DNA of 64,000 nt from contig OY970367.1 in assembly GCA_963718635.1 (NCBI GenBank), forward strand, positions 930,001 through 994,000. The letters are read 5' to 3'. Within the stretch, counting starts at the first letter, position 1, and every line of letters starts with the position of its first letter. Both the position numbers and the translations under genes were made by a program. Below the pieces are notes generated by a model. That model saw only the letters and a program-made list of their open reading frames with translations, was not told the origin of the DNA and did no database searches. Shown here in pieces: positions 58,011-64,000 of this stretch. The DNA is from JAIOQJ01 sp963718635 (GTDB lineage: Bacteria; Planctomycetota; Planctomycetia; Gemmatales; Gemmataceae).

Positions 58011-59149
58011 GATATCTACGGATGTTCGCCGTTTTGGGAGTGGTAAAGCTGGTTGCCGGGGTGGCGGCCGCGGACGACACGCCGCGAGAAGTCGCGAAGT
58101 ACTTCGCTGCCCGAGGGTGCTCCGTCAAGCCGAACGCGCGGGGCGAGCCGGAAGAAGTTCGGATCGCGGCTGCGAAAATGGAAAGAGACCTTTCGAAACT
58201 CGCAACACTGCCTTCGTTGCATACCGTCTGGTTCAACTGGTCCGGCTTGTCGGAACAAGAATTGCGCGACTTCCCCAAGCTGCCCGGCGTCGCCACGCTC
58301 ATCATGAATCCTTGCGATCCGGTCGATGACGCCTTCGCTGAGCGCATCCCCGAACTGTTCCCCAACCTCGACACCTTAGTCCTCGACGCGACTTATATGA
58401 CCGACAAGGGGGTGGCGGTCGTCGGCAAGCTCAAGAAGTTACACACGCTTCGAATCGCGAATCTCAAAAAGCCTCCGACCGCCGTGTCATTCGGGGCGAT
58501 CGCCAAGCTGTCGAAGCTGACCACATTCACCTACGACGCCGAGGGCCGGTTCGACGAGGAGGCGGCCAAAGCCTTGGCCGCTTCCAAGACCATCGACGAC
58601 CTGTCGTTCGACAAGTTCTACCTCAAGGACGCCCACCTGCGTGCCCTCTGCACGATGAAGCAGCTCAAGAAGCTGTCGATAAACCGTGGGGGGGTCACCG
58701 ATGAAGGCTTTGCCAGTCTGCCGAAGCTCGAAAACGTAACCGACCTGAAGGTCGACTCCAAGGCGGGAGCCGACGCGATCGGTCACCTCGCCAAGATGAA
58801 GTCGCTGAGAAACCTGTCGATCCGCCTCGAAGTTAAGTCCGACCGGCAAAAGTATCTACTGTCGCTGCCGCTACTGAAGGGCGTCGAGTATTTAGATAGC
58901 TTCTATGGCATCGCGGACGACGAAGTGCCGTTCTACCTTGCGATGCCGAGCATCAAGGCCCTAGGGTTTGGCTACGCGAAGCTAACAGGCAAGGGCATCA
59001 CGGCAATCTTCGAGTCGGGCAAGATCACCTCGCTAAGTCTTATTTCTGACGAGATCCCGCCAGATCACTACGCTGGGATTGTTCGGCAGTATCCTGGCCT
59101 GCTCATCAGGCCGGGCCACAAGTTCGACGACTGGAAGGGGATGAAATGA
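58007..59149 (+). CDS. Secreted leucine-rich-repeat protein B1
   Basis: 380 residues, signal peptide about 1-22 (ending VAAA). LRRs of the bacterial ribonuclease-inhibitor-like kind run from about 55 to 330: LATLPSLHTVWFNWSGLSEQ, LFPNLDTLVLDATYMTDKGV, KLSKLTTFTYDAEGRFDEE, MKQLKKLSINRGGVTDEGF and MPSIKALGFGYAKLTGKGI. It ends PGHKFDDWKGMK. ATGA overlaps on both sides couple it to A1 and to a 40-residue ORF. LRR proteins usually bind other proteins or glycans; the ligand is unknown. Confidence 0.82.
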   Translation: MRYLRMFAVLGVVKLVAGVAAADDTPREVAKYFAARGCSVKPNARGEPEEVRIAAAKMERDLSKLATLPSLHTVWFNWSGLSEQELRDFPKLPGVATLIMNPCDPVDDAFAERIPELFPNLDTLVLDATYMTDKGVAVVGKLKKLHTLRIANLKKPPTAVSFGAIAKLSKLTTFTYDAEGRFDEEAAKALAASKTIDDLSFDKFYLKDAHLRALCTMKQLKKLSINRGGVTDEGFASLPKLENVTDLKVDSKAGADAIGHLAKMKSLRNLSIRLEVKSDRQKYLLSLPLLKGVEYLDSFYGIADDEVPFYLAMPSIKALGFGYAKLTGKGITAIFESGKITSLSLISDEIPPDHYAGIVRQYPGLLIRPGHKFDDWKGMK

Positions 59150-59268
59150 TCCGCTGGACGTTTTTGGTTTCCATGATGATTGTTCTTGCGACGAAATGCG
59201 TTAGGGGTGCAAGAGGGCGACGTACATTAGGCAGCGCCACCGCCCACAGTGAAGAGGGCTTGGAATGA
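59146..59268 (+). CDS. Conserved 40-residue microprotein, copy 1
   Basis: A short ORF, MIRWTFLVSMMIVLATKCV and then RGARGRRTLGSATAHSEEGLE, that starts inside the stop of B1 (ATGA) and ends overlapping the start of the next gene (ATGA). Its N-terminal half is a hydrophobic segment, so a tiny membrane or secreted peptide is possible. A second copy with the same length and overlaps is at 62128-62247. Substitutions between copies keep the frame open, but many change amino acids, so coding is plausible and not proven. Confidence 0.5.
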   Translation: MIRWTFLVSMMIVLATKCVRGARGRRTLGSATAHSEEGLE

Positions 59269-59486
59269 GTGTGGTTTTCTCGGTTGCCTCCGTATCATTC
59301 ATCACTTTGGCTTTTTCGTCCATCGCCGCAGACGGCCGGCCGACCTCAAACGATGTCACAGTTCGCGTGAACCCAACTGACGACAGTTTGCTGGCCGACG
59401 CATTTGACATAACAGGGGTATCAAACGCCCGCACCCTTCGATTACGGAATGGCGTAGTCGATCCCGGAACTTTCTACGGGGAATAG
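59265..59486 (+). CDS. Cassette partner protein A2 (short, secreted)
   Basis: 73 residues: signal peptide MSVVFSVASVSFITLAFSS, nearly identical to the start of the SUMF1 fusion gene at 62247, joined to a tail (VTVRVNPTDDSLLADAFDI, LRNGVVDPGTFYGE) that matches the C-terminus of A1. It looks like a chimera formed by the local duplication. B2 starts one base after its stop. Confidence 0.55.
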   Translation: MSVVFSVASVSFITLAFSSIAADGRPTSNDVTVRVNPTDDSLLADAFDITGVSNARTLRLRNGVVDPGTFYGE

Positions 59487-59487
59487 C

Positions 59488-60636
59488 ATGTTCCTTCGGC
59501 ACTCATTGGCCCGACTTGTCCCCTGGATCTTCACACTGCTCCAGATATTTGCGGTTACACCGCTCCTTGCGCAGGATGCTTTAATAGACCTATCTGATCG
59601 CGGCTGCATATTTCAACTCGACGCGTCGGGCAAACCCGAGAAGGTTGTCATCACCACCACGCCGAAGGACGTGAGCCGCGACCTTTCGAAACTCAGACAA
59701 TTCACTCAACTTCGGGAAGTATCGATAACTTCCCAAGCGCTCGACGCGGGCGATGTTCGATTGTTCCCGAAGCTCGAGCAGGTCAAGGTTCTTCGGCTTG
59801 GTGCATCAAAAGACGGATACGATTCGTTTATTGAGCGTTTCCGCGATTTGCTTCCTGGCCTTCGATATCTTTCCCTTGATGGCCCCAACCTTTCCGGTGA
59901 CGCGGTCAGCTCGGTTGGTGAACTTAAGGATCTCGAACGATTGATGTTGCTTCAGACTAAGGCGCTACCGCCCAACGCGTTCCGAGCAATTGGCGGATTG
60001 CCAAAACTGCGGACTTTGACATTCATCACCGACTCCGAGGTAGATGCAGACGCGCTGAGGGAGCTCGCGGTTTCCAAGAGTTTGAAAGAACTCACTATCG
60101 GATTCCGCCGTCTAAAGGATCCGCAACTTCGAGCGATTGCCGGTATTAAGACATTAAATCGGCTTAATATTGGCCACACGATCTCGTCAAATGTAACTTC
60201 GGAAGGAGTTGAGGCGCTTATCGATCTGAATGAACTCAATACCCTATCTCTTCGGACCGCCGCAGCCAACGAAATGGCGATCGAGAGCCTGGCCAAGATC
60301 AAAACGCTTCGCCACCTCTCCCTTTCTCTTGGCGACGCGAAGCAAGATCGGTTTATCAAAACGATTCCGCTCCTTACTAATGTGGAATTTCTCGAAATCT
60401 CCCAAGGAGTTTCCGACGACGAGGTTGCTGTTTATCTTGGCCTGCCAAATCTCCGAGCACTGAGGTTCGGTAGCTCCGCGATTAGCGAAAAGGGAATTGC
60501 CCAATTCTTCGAATCCGGAAAGCTCAAGGGTCTTTCCCTGACCGCGGAACGAATTTCTTCTGACAACTTCCCGCGGTTACAAAACCATTTTCCCGGCCTT
60601 CGACTCACTCCCTCCAAAGTAGAAAGGGAGAAGTAG
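59488..60636 (+). CDS. Secreted leucine-rich-repeat protein B2
   Basis: 382 residues, signal peptide about 1-28 (LLQIFAVTPLLAQ). It is diverged from B1 and B3 but has the same plan: DVSRDLSKLRQFTQLREVSI, LFPKLEQVKVLRLGASKDG, IGGLPKLRTLTFITDSEVD, VEALIDLNELNTLSLRTAAA and LPNLRALRFGSSAISEKGIA, ending LRLTPSKVEREK. Lower GC and more varied codons than B1 and B3 suggest an older or separately evolved copy. Confidence 0.78.
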   Translation: MFLRHSLARLVPWIFTLLQIFAVTPLLAQDALIDLSDRGCIFQLDASGKPEKVVITTTPKDVSRDLSKLRQFTQLREVSITSQALDAGDVRLFPKLEQVKVLRLGASKDGYDSFIERFRDLLPGLRYLSLDGPNLSGDAVSSVGELKDLERLMLLQTKALPPNAFRAIGGLPKLRTLTFITDSEVDADALRELAVSKSLKELTIGFRRLKDPQLRAIAGIKTLNRLNIGHTISSNVTSEGVEALIDLNELNTLSLRTAAANEMAIESLAKIKTLRHLSLSLGDAKQDRFIKTIPLLTNVEFLEISQGVSDDEVAVYLGLPNLRALRFGSSAISEKGIAQFFESGKLKGLSLTAERISSDNFPRLQNHFPGLRLTPSKVEREK

Positions 60637-60993
60637 TCGCTTGTCGCATCTTGGGCCGAGCACGGGCGGACTCGTTTACCGCAATGATCCGACTTACCCC
60701 TATAACATCGAGTCAGACACGTACTTACTCAACGCAATGCACTCAACCTCAGCCAAACGCAACTGCGAGTCGGCCGCATTGGGGCCGGCAATTCCTATTA
60801 TTTTCAAACGGGCGACGGCTTCTTGTTTAATCCTGGGGACCCCCGGTCCGGCACAAGCGATGTCGATATTACAGTCAACCCCGATGACGACACTCCTCTT
60901 GCCGACGCTTTTTCCGTGGACTACAAAACGCGTCAAATCCGGCTAGTCCATGGCGTGATCCAACCCGGCCCGTATTACGGAGTGGGTCGATGA
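60637..60993 (+). pseudogene. Cassette partner A3, internally deleted and out of frame
   Basis: It begins with GGLVYRNDPTYPYNIES as in A1, then jumps across about 240 bp of A1 sequence and continues with nearly identical DNA for the last 200 bp (TQLRVGRIGAGNSYYFQTGD, ending VIQPGPYYGVGR) in a different frame. The final TGA overlaps the B3 start as in A1. So the copy is broken, or a frame error combines with a real deletion. Confidence 0.6.
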
Positions 60994-62131
60994 ATTTCCT
61001 AAGGCTGTTCGCCGTTTTCGGAGTTCTGAACCTGGTTGCCGAGGCAGCGGCGGACGACGAAACGCCGCGAGAAGTTGCGAAGTACTTTGCTGCCCGAGGG
61101 TGCTCCGTCAAGCCAAACACGCGGGGCGAGCCGGAAGAAGTTCGGATCTCGGCCGCGAAGTTGGAAAGGGATCTCTCGAAACTCGCGACGCTGCCTTCGT
61201 TGCGTACAGTCTGGTTTGGCTACTCCGGCTTGTCGGAACAGGAAGTGCGTGACTTCCGCAAACTGCCCGGGGTTACTGCGCTGGTAATGTGCCCGTGCGA
61301 TCCGGTCAATGACGCCTTCGCTCAGCGTATCCCCGAACTGTTCCCCAACCTCGAAAGCTTATCGCTTGACGCGACCCACATGACCGACAAGGGGGTTGCC
61401 GCAGTTTGCAGGCTCAAGAAGTTGCACACACTGCGTGTGGAGAATCTTAACAAGCCCGCGTCTGCCTCGGCTTTCGGCGCGATCGCAAAGATACCAAAAC
61501 TGACTACTTTTACGTATGACTCCGAAGGCCGGTTTGACGAGGAAGCGGCCAAGGCCCTAGCGCCTCCTCGACTATTGTCGACCTGGCTTTCGACAAGTTC
61601 TACCTTAAGGACGAGCACCTGCGCCGCTTCTGCGCGATGAAGCAACTCAAGCGGCTGTCGATTAGCCATGCCCAGTTCTCCAACGGGGCCTTCGCCTCGC
61701 TCCCGGCCCTGGAAAACGTTGCTGACCTGAAAATCGACTCCTGGGCCGGCGCCGACGCGATCAGCCACCTCGCCAAGATGAAGTCGCTTCGACGATTGTC
61801 GCTCCGGCTCGGCCACCATCGCGATCAGGAGAAGTACCTGCTCGACTTGGCGCTGCTCACGCGGGTCGAGTCCTTCGAGTCCAATCGCGACATCACCGAC
61901 GACGAGGTGCCGTTCTACCTGAAGATGCCGAGCATCAAGGCCTTAGGGTTTGGCTACTCGAAGCTGAGGGGCAAGGGCATCACGGCAATCTTCGAGTCGG
62001 GGAAGATCAAAGGGCTAAGTTTCATTTCGGACACGATCCCGCCAGAGCACTACCCGGGGTTGAAGCGGCGGTTTCCAGGCTTGATCATCACGCCGGGCCA
62101 CAAGTTCGACGACTGGAAGGGGATGAAATGA
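60990..62131 (+). CDS. Secreted leucine-rich-repeat protein B3, frame broken once
   Basis: Close paralog of B1 over its whole length: signal peptide (ending AAA), YFAARGCSVKPNTRGEPEEV, LATLPSLRTVWFGYSGLSEQ, LFPNLESLSLDATHMTDKGV, then after one missing base near 61570 MKQLKRLSISHAQFSNGAFA, MPSIKALGFGYSKLRGKGI and the identical ending PGHKFDDWKGMK. Corrected length about 380 residues. The second microprotein ORF overlaps its stop. Confidence 0.8.
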
Positions 62132-62247
62132 TCCGCTGGACGTTTTTGGTTTCCATGATAATTGTTCTGGCGGCGAAATGCGTTAGCGGTGCAAAAGGGC
62201 GACGTACAACAGGCAGCGACACCGCCCACATTGAAGAGGGTTTGTAA
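62128..62247 (+). CDS. Conserved 39-residue microprotein, copy 2
   Basis: MIRWTFLVSMIIVLAAKCV followed by SGAKGRRTTGSDTAHIEEGL. It starts in the stop of B3 (ATGA) and its TAA overlaps the ATG of the next gene by one base. Nearly the same as 59146-59268, including both couplings. Confidence 0.5.
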   Translation: MIRWTFLVSMIIVLAAKCVSGAKGRRTTGSDTAHIEEGL

Positions 62248-64000
62248 TGAGTGCGGTCGTCTCGGTTGCCTCCGTATTATTCATCACTTTGGCTTTTGGG
62301 TCCATCGCAGCCCACGCCGGAGACAACGACCCTTCCAACTCAATCGGCATGAAGTTCGTTGCGGTCAAAGCGGGTGAGTTCATGATGGGTGAGGGCGAGT
62401 TGCCACCCCGAGCGCGATCCGAATGGGCTCTCCGCGATTGGGACGAAGGACCTGCCCACCGGGTGAAGTTTACGCGTGATTTCTTCATGGGCGTCCATGA
62501 GGTGACCAATGCCCAATACGAGCAATTTCAGCCGAAACACAAAGCGCTTCGCGGACTTCATGGCGCGAGCAAGCTCGATGATGAGCCGGTCACCTTTGTC
62601 ACCTGGCAGCAAGCGAACGACTTCTGCGGCTGGCTGAGCAAGAAGGAGGGCAAGCCCTATCGCCTGCCGACGGAAGCGGAATGGGAATTCGCCTGCCGGG
62701 CCGGAACAACAACAAAGTTTTTCACTGGCGATACATTGCTCGCCACTGCCGCCAATCTCGACAAAGTCGGCCCGGTGAGTGTTGGCAAATACCCGGCTAA
62801 TCCGTGGGGCCTCTACGACATGCACGGCAATGTTGCCGAGTGGTGCCTCGATTGGTATGGCCCTTATGAACCTGGAGAGCAGACTGATCCCGTCGGCCGT
62901 GCCGATGGCGACGCCAAAGTTTGTCGTGGCTGGAGTTTTCTCAAAACGAATTTAGTCGATAATGCGCGATACGCACGAAGCGCCAGTCGCTCGGGGCATC
63001 TTCCGGACGATGCAAATCGGTGTACCGGGTTTCGTGTCGTTATCGGCGAAATGCCGGCAACCAAGCCTTTGCCTCTCATAGTGCAGCCGTACCAACAAAA
63101 CGTCCGGAAGGGCAAAGCTCCTAAGCCGCCCGACGCCGAAAAACCATTCTTCGTTGATTACGCGAAGCAAGGTGCGGGGCCAACGATTCCGAAAGATTCT
63201 TGGGGTCCCGTCTTCAGCACCCACAATCACTTTGCCGCCATCTGTGTTTGTCCAAATGGCGATGTGCTCGCTGCCTGTTACACGACCGTCCGCGAGCCCG
63301 GCCGGGAGTGTTCGCTTGCTATCAGTCGTTTGCGCCGGGCTCGGAAAAGTGGGATGCTGTTTGCTCCTTCCTCACTATTCCCGATGTCAATTGCCATGCC
63401 CCGGTGTTATTTTGCGATGGCAAGCGCATCTATCATTTCTTCACGCAGTCATTGCATGGCTGGGATGATGCCTCCGATTGCACGCGCACTTCGGACGACA
63501 ACGGCATAACCTGGTCGAAAGTCTCTATCATTTTGCCGCGAACGGACGCCGATGCCTTAAGCCAACCCTGCTGCTGCATCAAAACCAAAGCCGGCGAGCT
63601 GGTGCTTGCTTGCGATGGCGATGAGCACAAAGTCGAACGGTTTCTCGTCAGTAGAGACGAAGGTAAAACTTGGCGGGTCGCCAAAGGCGATATGCGAAAG
63701 AGCATGGGCGACAAATATGTGATTCATCCAACCATTTTTGAACGTAACGATGGCTCGATAGTTACTTATCTGCGGGGCCCAAACCCTATGCCGGCGCTCA
63801 TCAGTAAGGATCTCGGCGACTCATTTGCTTTGGAAGCCACACCCTTTCCGGGAATCGGAACTGGCAACAAGGCGGCCGTGCTGAAGTTAGCCAGCGGCGC
63901 GATCCTCATGTGCAGCATAGACCGAACGAAAAAGCTTATCGGCAGCGAGACGTTTGCCGCCCTCTCGCTCGACGATGGCAAAACTTGGCCTCATCGGCGG
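62247..64000 (+). CDS. SUMF1 (formylglycine-generating-enzyme-like) / sialidase-like fusion, frame broken once, cut by window edge
   Basis: Signal peptide about 1-29. SUMF1/FGE domain about 30-270: SIGMKFVAVKAGEFMMGEGE, FFMGVHEVTNAQYEQF, PVTFVTWQQANDFCGWLS, YRLPTEAEWEFACRAGTTT, GLYDMHGNVAEWCLDWYG and CTGFRVVIGE. After a linker, a sialidase-like propeller starts (ICVCPNGDVLAACYTTV). One shift near 63330 leads to SFAPGSEKWDAVCSFL with Asp-boxes SDDNGITWS, SRDEGKTWR and SLDDGKTWP. The reading is still open at 64000. SUMF1-like domains in planctomycetes are often non-catalytic binding modules. The fusion suggests a secreted glycan-active protein. Confidence 0.82.

Overview
This window looks like a planctomycete chromosome, probably from the Gemmata/Gemmataceae side of the phylum. 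The evidence is the set of lineage-typical families: a DUF1559 pilin-like protein with an H-x9-DG motif, a PEP-CTERM secreted protein, a DUF1549/DUF1553 (PSCyt2/PSD1) cytochrome-like protein, several TIGR03066-type small paralogs, a DUF1570 protein, a planctomycete-style Ser/Thr kinase, and many secreted proteins of unknown function. I see no rRNA, tRNA or CRISPR array.

Layout. 0-7.8 kb is signalling: a beta-carbonic anhydrase cut by the window edge, a partner-switching set (STAS antagonist, FHA-GAF-PP2C phosphatase, RsbW-like kinase), a coupled response regulator and hybrid histidine kinase, and two small Cys-containing proteins. 7.9-10 kb holds a cobalamin riboswitch followed by a DUF1559 gene and a DUF4465/PEP-CTERM gene. 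10-16.6 kb has a ROK kinase, a histidinol-phosphatase-like enzyme, three tandem cupredoxin-like secreted proteins, a second STAS/RsbW pair and an N-end-rule aminoacyl transferase. 16.6-28.4 kb has a DUF2721 membrane protein, a glycosidase-RmlD fusion, a decayed IS701-type transposase, a second ROK kinase, trpF, a complete Tn5/IS50-like insertion sequence with inverted ends and a 12-bp target duplication, folD, an AI-2E-type permease and a Ser/Thr kinase. 28.9-47 kb is mostly secreted or enveloped proteins (DUF1549/1553, a large possible glycosidase, DUF4198, a PQQ-like propeller, GT39, DUF1570, TIGR03066 proteins, a sialidase) plus a MazF-type toxin-antitoxin pair and an M32 carboxypeptidase. 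47-56 kb has a CPBP protease, argJ, comF, pyrF, a transaldolase and secreted proteins. 57-64 kb is a tandemly duplicated cassette of leucine-rich-repeat proteins and small partners, ending in a SUMF1-sialidase fusion that runs off the window.

Two general properties stand out. First, about 20 single-base reading-frame breaks hit at least 14 otherwise well conserved genes, including argJ, an M32 peptidase and a ROK kinase. The homologous reading continues at once in another frame, so I treat most as probable sequence errors and give the composite gene span. Second, intergenic DNA is rich in dispersed inverted repeats. The clearest family has nine copies of a palindrome centred on GGAAATATTTCC, whose arms differ between copies but remain mostly self-complementary, next to a conserved tail.

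The most promising biology is the cobalamin riboswitch placed before a pilin-like gene and a surface-type DUF4465 protein, which suggests a B12-responsive cell-surface system, and the LRR/small-ORF cassette with translationally coupled microproteins.
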